From Anticarsia gemmatalis (lineage: Eukaryota; Arthropoda; Insecta; Lepidoptera; Erebidae): a stretch of DNA of 64,000 bases. The notes beneath the pieces are model-generated. The model was not told the origin of the DNA and made no database searches. It saw only the letters and a list, made by a program, of their open reading frames with translations. Below are positions 1-11,505 of this stretch, piece after piece. Position 1 is the stretch's first letter. Every line of letters starts with the position of its first letter. The translations under genes were made by a program, and so were the position numbers. The stretch spans positions 4,987,501 through 5,051,500 of the forward strand of contig NC_134765.1 of the NCBI RefSeq assembly GCF_050436995.1, given 5' to 3'.

Positions 1-1025
1 CCAGTTGTAATGGACAATCGTTATTGTTGGCTTTTTATTGAGTACATTAAAACTGACATACAGTATATTATGGTAGTACGTAGTAGATGTATGGTTAACT
101 TCTGACTAATAGTGACGGTATTGATGTGTGTATTTTGGGTAAAAAAGCGGTTCAAAAAAGTAAAGCCCATGTTTGACCCCAGGTTTAGACCTTGTTAGAT
201 ATTAGCCCCAAATAAATTGAACAAAAAAAATAAAGGTTCTTAATTACGAGTATCACTAAACATGATCAACCCAAAACTGGGCCATCAGAAAAATGATTAC
301 CTTTAAATTTTTATTTGTAAACTAATCACTCTGTTATCAATCAATTATAACCACAAGGTAAAACATCCAAATTAAAGGCATTTGGGCATAGCATAAAGAC
401 ATTCACACACAGGCATTTATAATTATATGCTCCGATTATACCATCTAGCTAACACAAATCGAATATAAAATTCTAATAACATACCACATACGCATTATCA
501 TAGGAAAAAAAGAGAGAAAATCCATAACAATCGCGGATCAATTACAGTCACCCTACCGTTTTGCGTCATAACATCTCGACGCAATAAACGTCCAGCATGC
601 CGGACGAACGCGGACAATCCATGGATCTAGGGTTGCCTGAAGCATGAGTAATTTATTGTCAGAAAAAATAAATATTGAGGGAATTGAATATGTGTGTTAG
701 CAATTAGCTAAAATGTTAAACAGGTGTAAAATTATTTAATTGTTCGAATTACAAATTTATTATGAACTACCAATACTTAATAATAGTGTATTTCTAGCAC
801 TCTTTGTTAAGTTGTCAAACACCGTATTCTCACTCTCTCTGGTTAGACTCCGGCTGGAATTTGTCCGTGACCACGACTGGTGAACTCGGTCGAAAGGTCG
901 GGTAACAAGAAAGTATGAAATTAATTTAGTATAATCTATTTTAATTTATTAGCTGAAACTGAGAATATGAGATGCGAAATAATTACAAAACAATGCCTCT
1001 AAATAACTAGCTTTTTGTCCAATTC
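1..1025. other. Non-coding AT-rich DNA
   Basis: No gene or repeat was recognised. A patch richer in CpG lies at about 535-640, and a TAGGGTTG motif near 629 recurs at other promoter-like patches of the window. Neither is enough to call a promoter. Confidence 0.5.
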
Positions 1026-1164
1026 ATGGCAGCCCTGATCCAAAAGTACGGCCGCACGAATATTTACGAGTACGCGTGTCCAACACTTTATGATTATGTC
1101 CCGATGCTGATTGAATGGTGGTCACCCTTCGGTGGCCATCGCAGATTATTGCTGATGATATTTT
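1026..1164 (+). CDS. Weak candidate first coding exon, unknown protein
   Basis: An ATG-started open frame runs from 1026 to 1223 and its codons are visibly richer in G and C than the flanks. At 1165 it meets GTAAGTAC, a near-perfect splice donor, so a coding exon ending at 1164 is possible. It would encode about 46 residues (MAALIQKYG at the start, a WW pair and a GGHRR stretch further on). The frame matches no family I recognise, and no matching downstream exon was found. A chance open frame is about as likely. Confidence 0.2.
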
Positions 1165-1223
1165 GTAAGTACGCACCGCTTTATAGCCGTAGTGAAAGGA
1201 TCTGTTGGTTTATAGACTGCTAA

Positions 1224-3494
1224 TAGCTGAGGTGATAATTACGAAATATATAGATACTGTGTACCTACCAAATATAGTAGATTCACTTCTTGTTGTGCAG
1301 TTGTTTCTTGATGTTAATATTTTCCAGGAAATATGGAACATAGTTAATGTAGCGCAACAACAACAACAATACCACTGAGAGTGAAAGATTTCTAAGAATC
1401 GGAGAAAAACTAAAGTACACTGTTATACTAGATTTTATAAATTGAAGAAATGAAAACGTACTTAGCTAAAGGATTCTATCTATGCTCATAGTAGTCGGTT
1501 GCGGATCATTTCAGCTGTTAGTCTCCGCAACTTTGTAGTTTGATTCCAAATCACAGACTTTCCTACTTCAAATTCTTAAATATTTTCGTCTAAGAATAGC
1601 AACACCCTCCGGAAATACCTAGCCATTCAGTAATACCTTATTTTTATGCTGAACATAATGTACAGTCGACGTTGAAATACAACTATCTTAAACAAATGTG
1701 CTAAAAAGACAAACGTTTTGTTTGGTACCAGCGCCCCGGGACATATGATAATAGCTTTGCTTTGAATGCCCTTACTAAGGACACTGGGTTCTATGATTTC
1801 CGTAAAGTGAGTTCGTAAGTAACATTTTTCAAATAATTCTACCTCTACCATAGTTATATAGCAAGTTAGGCCAGTTAATATAATAAAGTATTTAATTTTA
1901 AAAGGTATTATTATGTCCTCACAAAATAAGAAATTTGTAAAAAATACCGAGTCATCAAACTACAACAAGAAAAGTCAACAAGAGATCTTATTGTACTGTA
2001 GTATGAGATTTCAGTGAAATTTTGCTGAAGATTTAAAAACCATGACAAGAATAATGCATGTCAGCGTCAAACATGTTGTATTAGTGTCTATCACTCAAAT
2101 CCGACGACTCTAAAAACTGCTTATCATACAATGAAATTCTTACAAGAATATTCTTAAACGATTCAGCAAAACAGTACTATTACAGCTTCAACTTGTATGT
2201 ATGACTGATATGCAAGTAATGAAAGTGTAGGAAGTTTGCTATCCTTGACAAAAAAAGTTAAATTGTAATGATAAATTATCTAATTGGTAATTTACAATGT
2301 CACAAGAAACTCACTCGAAAGTTGTATTTTAATGCAAAATCTTGAACAAATAGTAGTATCTCACCTTTATACTAACAGCAAGACTCTGGAGAATATTTAG
2401 AGAATAAACTTTATGTATTCCGTGGCAGTTTACGTTACACGAGACTCGTTTTAGTTTGAACAAGTTCCTTGTATTTTGGATGGTATGGAGAATATGACTC
2501 AGATGTATTTTGATAAAATATGAAGTGCTAATATGATTAAAGTAAGTGAGAAGAGTACGCACGGGAAAATAAATAATACTGGTCGTCGTAGTCTTAAGAA
2601 TATGGATACAATTTATTGGAGTGATTAACTATGTATATAAAGAAATTTTATAAAAAAAATAGTTGTCATGGAAAGGAAGTATGGTAATGTACGATGATAG
2701 AATTATCACAAAAAAATCTCAGAAAACAACAGAGACCCTGCATACTCCCTGTGTCATAGCGAAGGAAGAAAGAGTAAATGAGTTATTATTATTTCTTTAT
2801 CTTTTTTTTTCTCATTTTCTCATTTTATTTGTAAAACTATATAACTATCTTTGTCTTCTGTTTATATGTGGAGAATGTAGTTGGTGACATATTTGTTAGA
2901 TCTATAGTTATATTTACATGTAAAACAATATATTATGTTACTGTTTATTTTCCCAAATAAAATAAAAAAATAAAAATAAATTAAGGTTTTTTCGTAATAG
3001 TGGAGTTAAGATGGTATTCAGGTATATTATTTATTGAATTTTAATTGCCCTTTGCCTTTAATTCTGTATGACTATTAAGAACGATAAAACAAAAATTATA
3101 AAAATATAGATTAAGTTCTAGAGCACCTGTACTTCGAAGCAAAATCATCGAATGACACAGATTATCGAATTTACATAACGTAGCCCTAAAATAATACATC
3201 AAATAATTAATTTATATTGAAACTTAGAACAAAATCCTTTGAACTTAATATAACTGTAATTAATTTGTTGTTAATTCTCAGAACTCTTGGGCTTTGTGAT
3301 CGGTGAAGTATTAACGCTGAAGTTTTAGAGATTTAACTCAATTTGTGAAGATTTATTGTACTGGCAGATTTTGTTTAATAACTTTGAACTGAATTTTGTA
3401 AAGTCATCGATTTTCACATTGTACAGTATATTCCAAAATTAGTATTCAATCGGTCGGAAAGTTGTGCTTAAATTATTTTCATATTATTATTCGA
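1224..3494. other. Non-coding AT-rich DNA
   Basis: Open frames here are short, mostly lack an ATG and have low-complexity composition. Runs of A and T are frequent between about 2790 and 3120. No transposon end or RNA gene was recognised. Confidence 0.5.
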
Positions 3495-3752
3495 CTAGCT
3501 GACCCGCGCAGCTTCGCTTGCGTCACATAAGTGAGAATGGGTCATAATTTTCCCCGCTTTTGTAACATTTTTTACTGGTACTCTGCTCCTATTGGTCGTA
3601 GCGTGATGATATATAGCCTATAACCTTCCTCGATGAATGGGCTATCTAACACTGAAAGAATTTTTGATATCGGATCAGTAGTTCCTGAGATTAGCGAGTT
3701 CAAACAAACAAACAAACAAACAAACTCTTCAGCTTTTTAATATTAGTATAGA
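3495..3752 (-). mobile_element. Short non-autonomous Helitron, LEP1-like, copy 1
   Basis: The element reads on the minus strand. Its 3' end shows the two Helitron hallmarks: a small GC-rich hairpin (arms CGCA/TGCG around a GAAG-type loop), then about 12 bases to a terminal CTAG. Its 5' end begins TC. The flanking bases are A and T, as expected for rolling-circle insertion between A and T with no target duplication. An AAAC/GTTT microsatellite lies near the 5' end. It encodes nothing. Resemblance to the lepidopteran LEP1 family is from memory; the structural ends are seen directly. Confidence 0.75.
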
Positions 3753-4673
3753 TAAGGTTTGATTCTGGTTGAATGCAGCCTAATCTACCAAATTCCTGGA
3801 TGTTCTTTACATTCTAGCGCTGAAATAGTGTTTAACTTACATCGCTCCTTGAATACAAAAGGGCCACAAATCGAAATCTATAAATTTTACAGGAGAGCCA
3901 AAACAAATTTTTGAAACTGTTTTTTTATAACATTTCATATATTTATTTATTAAATATAAGATGTTAATATATCATTAGATGCGTATTTTTTAGCTCTATC
4001 TTTCTACAAAATAAACTTTGTAATAGCTGTTACCTATTAAGAGAAAAAAGCATAAAAGTCCCTTTTGCATTCAAAATTTGAACCAATATTATGAGAAATA
4101 TGTCAAAAATTAAACACAGTTTTACAAATAAAAATGGTTAATTGTACTTTTTTGGTAAAAAAACCGTATCAAAAAGTTTATTAATAATTACTAAGTAAAA
4201 CCATAACTGAATAGACCAGGAAAACATTGTATTAAACAATCTAAATGAAAAAATCTTAACTTTTATTAAGTAAGTAAAATTATTGAGATCAACTTTGTGC
4301 GTAACTTTCATTATTTAGTAAAATTAAACATCAATCATCATCATCAATCAAAGGGTTACGTGACGAGTAGACTGAGTGCAGCAGGAGTATTAAAGAAATA
4401 AGATAATAGAAAAGGTTTTTGCGTTTTATAAGCCTTTATATTTAGCATTCGTGGATTATTCCAAAGCTTTTGACAGCATTACTCATTCCGCCATAGAATC
4501 ATCACTCCATCCAAGTCCTACTTAAAGATACTAAGTAGAATCGAACCTTCATACATCAAACTCATCAAAGCAATAGACAACAATATCATTCCAAGCGTGA
4601 AACAGGGAGACCCGCTATCTCCCAAATTATTTACCAGCACCCTCAGAGAAATTTTCAGGAGCCTGGCGGTGTT

Positions 4674-4919
4674 ATGGCAATCAAAAGCATAGTTGTAAGT
4701 GGTAAACAGTTAACAAACCATTGTTTTGTAGATGACATAGTCCTCTTCTCTTTTTCGGCATCGGAACTCGAATCAATGCTCAAAGATCTGAGCACGGCAA
4801 ACCTTCAGATTGGACTGAGTAAGAACCGTACAAAAACCCAGGTTATGACCAACAACACAAAACGTAGGGTCGAGGTAGACGGGCACGTCATAGACTATGT
4901 CGACGAGTACACTTGCTAG
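4674..4919 (+). pseudogene. Open part of the RTE reverse transcriptase (catalytic DD region)
   Basis: This is the longest uninterrupted stretch of the decayed LINE: 81 codons covering the palm motif with the Asp-Asp pair, then the region with MLKDLS and VMTNNTKRRVEVDG, which follows it in RTE elements. It ends in a stop just after DEYTC, where an intact element would continue with a Leu-Gly. It is a fragment of the larger relic and not a separate gene. Confidence 0.7.
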
Positions 4920-5264
4920 GGCCAGATAACCTCTTTTAACAACCGACGGGACAAGGAGTTGGACAAACGTGTCACAAATGCCTGAAAGAGATCCTGGTCC
5001 AGGAAAGAGCTAATGAAGGGTAACCTTCCACTGTCACTGAAGTGAAAGCTCGTCGACATGTTTATACCTACTACCCGTCCTTACCTACGCTGCCCAAACA
5101 TGGTCCCTTACGGAAAACCAGAAAGAGCCAGAGAGCGATGGAGCATAGTATATTATGCATCAAAAGAACAGATCACGTCCGAAATTCTATACTGCGCTCC
5201 CAAACTCGCATAGCCGATGTAAGGGAGAAGACCGCCTGGCTGAAATGGAACTGAGCCGGCCACA

Positions 5265-5501
5265 TCCATACTAATATTATAAAGCTGAAGAGTTTGTTTG
5301 TTTGAATGCGCTAATCTCAGAAACTACTGGTCCGATTTAAAAAATTCTTTCAGTGTTAGATAGCCCATTTATTGAGGAAGGCTATAGGCTATATATCATG
5401 ACGCTACGACCAATAGGAGCAGAGTACCAGTAAAAAATGTTACAAGAACGGGGAAAATATGACTTTTACGTGACGTTAGCGAAGTTGCGCGGGTCAGCTA
5501 G
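5265..5501 (+). mobile_element. Helitron copy 2, inserted inside the LINE relic
   Basis: This copy begins TC and ends CTAG, with a CGCAA/TTGCG-like hairpin just before the end, one arm slightly decayed. It sits exactly between an A (5264) and a T (5502). Removing it joins two halves of the LINE tail at a Gly-His codon pair, so it landed in the LINE after the LINE was in place. Confidence 0.75.
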
Positions 5502-5815
5502 TTATCTATATGCATTCGGAAAGGTAGACACGCATATCTACCAACTGGATGCCAGAATATGGTCATAGCAGACGCGGGAGACTTAAATGGAGATGGCGGA
5601 TGACTTAAACGCATTTGAAAAGGACTGGTCGGATCTTGCCCCTGAAAGAGGAATTTGAAAGGAAAGGGTGCCTCTTTACTTTGCCTGCATCAAAATGTAT
5701 TATTTTATTTTTAAAATTGTAACGAAAACTAAAATTATTATCATACCAAACGGTCATATTTCTGGCCTTCCCATTCTAGCACGCTAAAAATGATTATTTA
5801 TTCCACAATAATTTA

Positions 5816-6027
5816 ATGCAAAAGGGACGTATTTCAAAATATGCTACTGTTATATTACAAAATATAATAACAAATACTAGTGTTTGAATGCAAAACGGTC
5901 GTTTTCAGAAATATGGCACTTTTGTATTACAAAATATGGTAACAAATACTATAGTTAGAATGCAAAAAGGACGTTTTCCAAAATATGGCAGTTTTGTATT
6001 GTAAAATATAATCACATTAACTTGAAA
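5816..6027 (+). repeat. Three tandem copies of a 72-bp repeat
   Basis: Units begin at 5816, 5888 and 5960, each with ATGCAAAA, followed by an ACGT/TCGT block, AAATATG and a stretch near TTACAAAATAT. The third unit fades near its end. They lie in the right half of the inverted-repeat element and carry its TGCAAAA-GG motif, so they look like amplified subterminal repeats. Confidence 0.7.
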
Positions 6028-6316
6028 TTTTGCACCCAACACAGACATATTTTGGATTGTGGCACTTTTTCATGCAACTGACGAGCATTTGCGTTGAATC
6101 TCCGGGCGCAACTCGCAAAGTGGCTGTTTTGCACTGACATTACCTGTCAAAGTGAGCTAATGCAAAAAGGGCAGTAAGTCAGTGCAGCCATAATAAAAGC
6201 AAAAATGATGGGGGTTTTTTTTTTACTATAAAATATAGTCGGTTCAGGTGTCATTTTTGCAATAAAACGATTTTCATTTTTTTTTGAGTTGTGGCCCTTT
6301 TGCATTGAAGGAGCGA

Positions 6317-9300
6317 CATAGCCTTATTATCTTAGCCAAAAATATTTTGACTTCTATAACCCAAACTTTTGACCACCAACTAAATAACATAATAATTCAA
6401 ATCTTTTAACAACACCTCAGAGACAACACAACACAAAATTCAAAATCACAATACGACCTATCAGAAAAGTTTTCAAATCATTAATCAAGGCAGTTAATCC
6501 GAAACTAATTAATGCACATCCCATGGGTACAAAATCCCTATCAAAATAATTATTAGTTAGCAAGACGTGGGATTAAGGAACCCTTTCGTTGCCCAATTAA
6601 TTTGGTTCTGTAAGCTGTTCATTAGATCCAGTATGTGGGGATATGATTTTTGCGTGGTAATTATGCGGGTTGAATATTGGCCTGATTTTTTAATATTAAA
6701 TTTCTTATGGAGTGAAATTGTTTTACAACAGTTTTTGAGGACTGTAGTATTAAGCAGTGTAAATATTGGTTTCATGTGAGCAACATTTTTTTATTGTTAT
6801 TGACTTTCTTGCTACACAAGCTATTACAGAAAAATTGTTTACAGCATTTGGCAAATATGCGACCCAGAAGGATTTGAATTTTTAAATGAATGAACTCGAT
6901 TTTATGTTTAAAATTTTCGTTTTTCTGGCGAAAATTTTTATTACATTATTTGATTTGATCAGTATGACGCAAAAATGACTATCATTATTACCGACTCTTC
7001 GTTCATTCACACTAAATATTTCGCTAGTCCCACAAAACCTAATCTACCCCGACAATCAGCACCCTGCAAATGAAAAACAAGTTATTCAAACAAAGTCCAC
7101 TCAAAGGGCACCGCACTTCAAAAGCAGTGACGTCACGTAAAGGCCAAATCAAATTCAAAAGGCCACAAGTAAGGTTGGAAGTGAGATTGCTTTTGACGGT
7201 CCGACGCTCAGGCCGATGCTTGATCGGTCAGTACAAAAGCATACGAAGTAAGGGGGTGGCCAAAGAATAATAGATAAGAAGAGATATTGTCACGTGGTGA
7301 GATTTTGTCTTTTATGTATCTGTAGGTAGAATTTCAATAAAAGCTTATTCAACCAATCCACTGTTACGTTTCACCTAATGCCATATCTACGAATGTCTCC
7401 TATCTAAAAATAACTTTTATGATAATTCTGCTGATAAAACTATCCTAATTAGTAACTAGTAAATTCCTACTCAGTGCTGGTTTTACATACCAACATTTAT
7501 GAATTTTAATGATGGTTACTTTTGGCAAAATATTCATAAATTCAAATACAAAAATCTGCACCATAGAAGTGTCTAATCATGGGTCCCTTCATTCATAATG
7601 CTATGTAGTTCCAGACGTATTAAAGCTTAGATAAGTCAGCATTATCTCGACCATATCCAAAGATTAACAAAGTTATTCTGCAGCTTAACATAATCTTTGA
7701 CCAGATAAAGGTCTGGGCCCATTCCCGCCATCCTTTGTGAATCAGTAATGTATGCAGGAGCGAGTGTTTGTCGAACACAAGTGATGTTTCCGTAACTGTT
7801 GTGTCAACTAGTACTTGTTGAATGGCACAAATGTTTATCGTGATAAACGAAAAGCAACGTTTGCACGTTGCGAAGAAATAAAATACTGTAATTTTACAAT
7901 TCTGTCTAAAAGCAAGTCTAAAACGAATTCATATTTTCAACAACAAAAAGATGAATACAATTATGCTGACTATGAATATAATTTCGACTGATCTATGAAT
8001 GTGCATAGTAATTTATGACAATAAACATAAAGTCTGTTTAATTTTCTCTTTACTTCGACTTTTTCTACTATACTTTTAATTCATAAAAGGGAATTTTAGA
8101 AAATGTATATACTGTTACACTATAAAAAGCTTTAGAGTGATCGGAGTCTGTCCAAGTTGTTTACAAATGTCCCTGATTCATAAAAGTTGTTTTAAAACGA
8201 TTTGTTGTACCTCTCCCGAGAGCAACTAAAATATGCAGTTACTAAAATACTGCTACGAACTCACATTATTCATTTTACTAACACATTTGCATGTGTAACC
8301 ATTTCTTGTTTTATTTGTATTATGGACTAATGATGATTTATCTTCTATGGACTCGTCTGAGATGCAATTGGAATTATTTACATGTAAAAAATAAAAAGAT
8401 ATTTATTAACCTTAATACCAAGACTATTTTCCATAATAACAATATGAGAGGATTTGAAACGGTCAATGAATACGTCATTACAAATATGTTCAGCATATAA
8501 TTTTAGTTTACAATTGAAATCACCACCATCATATCCCAAAAAATAACATTCCCAAAGCCCTTAACCTAAATTCAAACCCTGTAGAAAATTATGCAAATTT
8601 TGTATCTAACAAAAAAGCACTTGATTCTGTATACCCGCATGCTACGAGCACTTGAACTAGAAGTCTCAAAGAGCTTAATGCACAGCATCTTAAGCCATGC
8701 AAATTGTATTAAGTCGAGGACCCTTCAGTTTTTCTATTTATTCCCGATATGAATGGAGAATCAAGTGGTGGTTTAATGTATCTGGTACTTGTCTTCCCGT
8801 ATACCTTGCGATGCTTAACCGTTAATTTTAAAAATAAAAAAGGAAATTGAATGTTTTTTAAGATTTGGTACGTTGACGTTTTTAAGTTACGTCCTCATAC
8901 AAATTACTGTATATCTTTCTATGTTAAATACTTCTGTTTCTTACTTTAATGTCTTCCATATTTGCAAGAATGTAAAATTTTACTACTGATATTCTTGTTT
9001 AATTTTGTTGATACAATCATTATAGGTATATACCACATATATACCTACATACATATTACCTATAAGGAAATCGGTATTTGCATACTCAGAAATACTAAGT
9101 AAATAATCAAAAAATAAAGCTAACGTCTTTAAAAGTCAACAACAATGAACACAACCAAAACCACACCACGATAGCAAACTAGCATGCAGTTCCTAAATCA
9201 CGGGACCACTTGAGAGCCCTCGAGTCAAGTGCCATGGGCGTGACACTTTGAATTTGCATACAATTTCAACAACAGCCATGAATCAACATGAAGATGTGTG

Positions 9301-10591
9301 GGGACATTCGTCTTGCGATGACGGTGTATTGAACGTTACAATTGATAGGAATTGATTTATTGGGGTTAAATCACTTATTGTATTGTGTTTCGACTGAATG
9401 TGTCAAGTTGTGTTACGGACAATGACCCTTGTTAACAAGAGCTAAAGAGACGTTTAGCGACTCAAAAAAATTTCGTAGACTAAGTTTTACTAAGTATTCA
9501 GTGCTTAAACATCGAATTCTTATCACCACTCTATACAGAATGTGACGAAATGACAGGCCATGGAGAGAAACTACTTTAAATATACAAGATATCTTACTGT
9601 TACTCTTACTTTACTCAAAGCAAACATACTTTTCTCGTTCTACTATCTACCCTGTATAGCTATGAATATATAGTATAGCTATGAATTATGCTAGTAGTTT
9701 GTGGCAAGGAAACCAATGAATAAAGTTACAAATTCTTTAACACGTTTGTCTCTTGCAGATTTCTGTAGAAAACACCAATGGCAATTATGGATAAGCAATT
9801 ATTAGCTTAAAAAACGCTGAAAAGTATTTTTCGAGTTTTCTAGCAACATTTTCGTTGTCGCCTTTGTCTTATAGTAAGTACCTTATAACTTATAAGATAT
9901 CCCTATAAATATTATTGTAAATAGATCACAAGAACATACAACTCTTTACCAGGAACATGTATTTGTTCTCAACAAGATTACTTCGTGTCTATTTGTGTTC
10001 CATTTTCCCTGTTTGTGTGATATGTTCTCAACGATGACGTAAGTGGTTCAGTATTTTTGTTACAAATTGCTTTTTGAGGTAGAAATATTAAGTGTTGTGT
10101 AATATTTATATGTCTTTTATATTTAACTTTATTAGATCGGAGCCCGTACAAGCGCAGTTTATTCAATGTTTGCTTGAAGTTTAATTGATATTGAATGAGT
10201 TACTATTGCACGATTTTTAGCATTTAAAATACTTGATTTTAAATTGTCAGTTTTACTAAAATATTTCTATCATTAAGTGTTTAAGTGAGTTCCTTCAAAC
10301 CTAGATTTGTAGGTAAGCACCTAAAGTAATTTCTGGAATTTGATATAAAAATATTTTATTTAAAAATAAACACAACAAAGTGGATGTTAATATCACCACA
10401 TGCACAACATAAAGAAGCAACTGCGCCAATATTTGGTGTCAAATAAATTTCAAAATTACACACAGTACATAGATTCAGGAATGTATGCTTTAAAGCATTA
10501 AGAAAGGGTGCCAATCCATTGTGCCGATTCAATTTGTAATATAAAGCTTGAAATTTTAAAAGGGTTCGTTGGCACAACACGGCGGCAACCC
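6317..10591. other. Non-coding AT-rich DNA
   Basis: No gene was recognised. A perfect CRE-like octamer lies at 7128-7135, an E-box CACGTG near 7292 and a small hairpin at 9024-9046 (9-bp arms, 5-base loop). The frame at 7070-7270 is basic and of unremarkable composition; it is not supported as a gene. Confidence 0.5.
7128..7135. promoter_or_regulatory. CRE consensus (CREB/ATF-type site)
   Basis: A perfect TGACGTCA palindrome overlaps CACGTAA, giving two bZIP-type half sites on top of each other. Function is inferred from the consensus alone; no gene start is visible next to it. Confidence 0.3.
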
Positions 10592-10610
10592 TATCGACAT
10601 ATTGTCGATA
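10592..10610. promoter_or_regulatory. TATCGACA dyad beside CAACCCTA motifs
   Basis: TATCGACA and TGTCGATA face each other across 3 bases. The half site resembles the DRE (TATCGATA) of insect housekeeping promoters. It abuts a CAACCCTA motif that recurs near 10713 and 10749. On the minus strand, about 240 bases away, lies AATAAA (near 10356). A small unrecognised transcription unit between them is possible but unproven. Confidence 0.3.
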
Positions 10611-10616
10611 CGACAC

Positions 10617-11448
10617 ACAAAAGAAATAACATTAAATTGACATACCATTAAAAAATATTACTTCAAAAATCCAACGGACAAATCATGCGAAAGATATAAC
10701 TGCAAATGTGACAACCCTACGCGGTATTAAAAAACAAAATTTATTCGAGACAACCCTAATGAATTAATTAAAAAAGCCAATAGTGATGTGCCTAATCAGC
10801 ATAATTTCTGTTAAGTCGATTGATTGATCGATGTCATAAAAAGAAATCTATTTATAAAATTTAATGACGCGATAATGTTGGTACAATTTTGCATAAGCGA
10901 AGTCGGATGACACGAGTTTGTATTGAAAAATATGCAAATTATTGTAAATATTAATTTGTAACGGTTGATTTGTTAATACGAAAGACATTTGCATAATCAT
11001 GGTTATAGTGGTGTAAAAGATCGTTAATGAAAGGAATGACTTTTAGTATATTTTTGATGAATCGATCGTAAAGCTAAATACGTATCGTTAAATATAATGT
11101 CTCTATTTAACGGATGAATGTACAAAAAGTCTAACATCTGCGGTTGTAAAATTGAAGAAATTAGTTATAACATAGATATAAAATAGATAAAACGACTATA
11201 ATTTGCACGACAATACTGCTTAGTAAGTCTTTTCAGGCATAGATTTGAATTATACATTGATACGTTTAATTTTAATACATTTTATTATACTCTACTTTAT
11301 TTTCTTCTTTTTTACGTTTGGTGTCCTTTTAACGCTAAACCGCACAATCAGCACTGAGAGTAATTATGGATAACAGCAAAAGCTTTGATATAATTTATAA
11401 AATTTGTTTAAAAATTCTAGGTAAATGTTTTCAATCACCAAAAACTTT
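10617..11448. other. Non-coding AT-rich DNA
   Basis: Apart from repeated CAACCCTA-type motifs near 10713 and 10749, nothing was recognised. Confidence 0.5.
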
Positions 11449-11505
11449 TTTTTTTTTGGCAAAGTTAACCTACTGTCATTGTAGGTTAACTTTGACAAAA
11501 AAAAA
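11449..11505. repeat. Long hairpin, 25-bp arms and 7-base loop
   Basis: Arms 11449-11473 and 11481-11505 pair at 24 of 25 positions around the loop TGTCATT. The outer nine pairs are T:A runs. The inner 13 bp (AAAGTTAACCTAC) are perfect. It could be a foldback element or a hairpin RNA source. It resembles no known microRNA that I recognise. Confidence 0.7.

Larger units (their letters stand above)
4420..5720 (+). pseudogene. RTE-like LINE reverse transcriptase relic, split by a Helitron
   Basis: A broken reverse transcriptase reads along the plus strand in shifting frames. Near 4446 is an FVDYSKAFDS-type motif carrying the first catalytic Asp. Near 4590 is KQGDPLSPKLF, typical of the RTE clade. 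At 4716-4755 is FVDDIVLF, where the usual Ala before the catalytic Asp pair is Val. Beyond the palm come thumb-like sequence (to about 5140) and an RTE C-terminal tail (RRGRLKWRW near 5570, then KDWSDLAPE-like sequence). Stops and frameshifts are frequent. A Helitron occupies 5265-5501, and the tail resumes after it. The copy is 5'-truncated and inactive. Confidence 0.75.
3842..6316. mobile_element. Putative DNA transposon bounded by 28-bp inverted repeats
   Basis: The first 28 bases (3842-3869) and the last 28 (6289-6316) are inverted repeats matching at 26 positions. A motif of the form TGCAAAA-GG recurs inside both ends, inverted in the left half (about 4055-4072) and direct in the right half (5817, 5889, 5961, 6163). 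Iterated subterminal motifs suit transposase binding. No transposase frame remains. The centre is occupied by a LINE fragment, leaving about 1.2 kb of element sequence. Class and superfamily are unknown, and the boundaries rest only on the inverted repeat. Confidence 0.45.
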
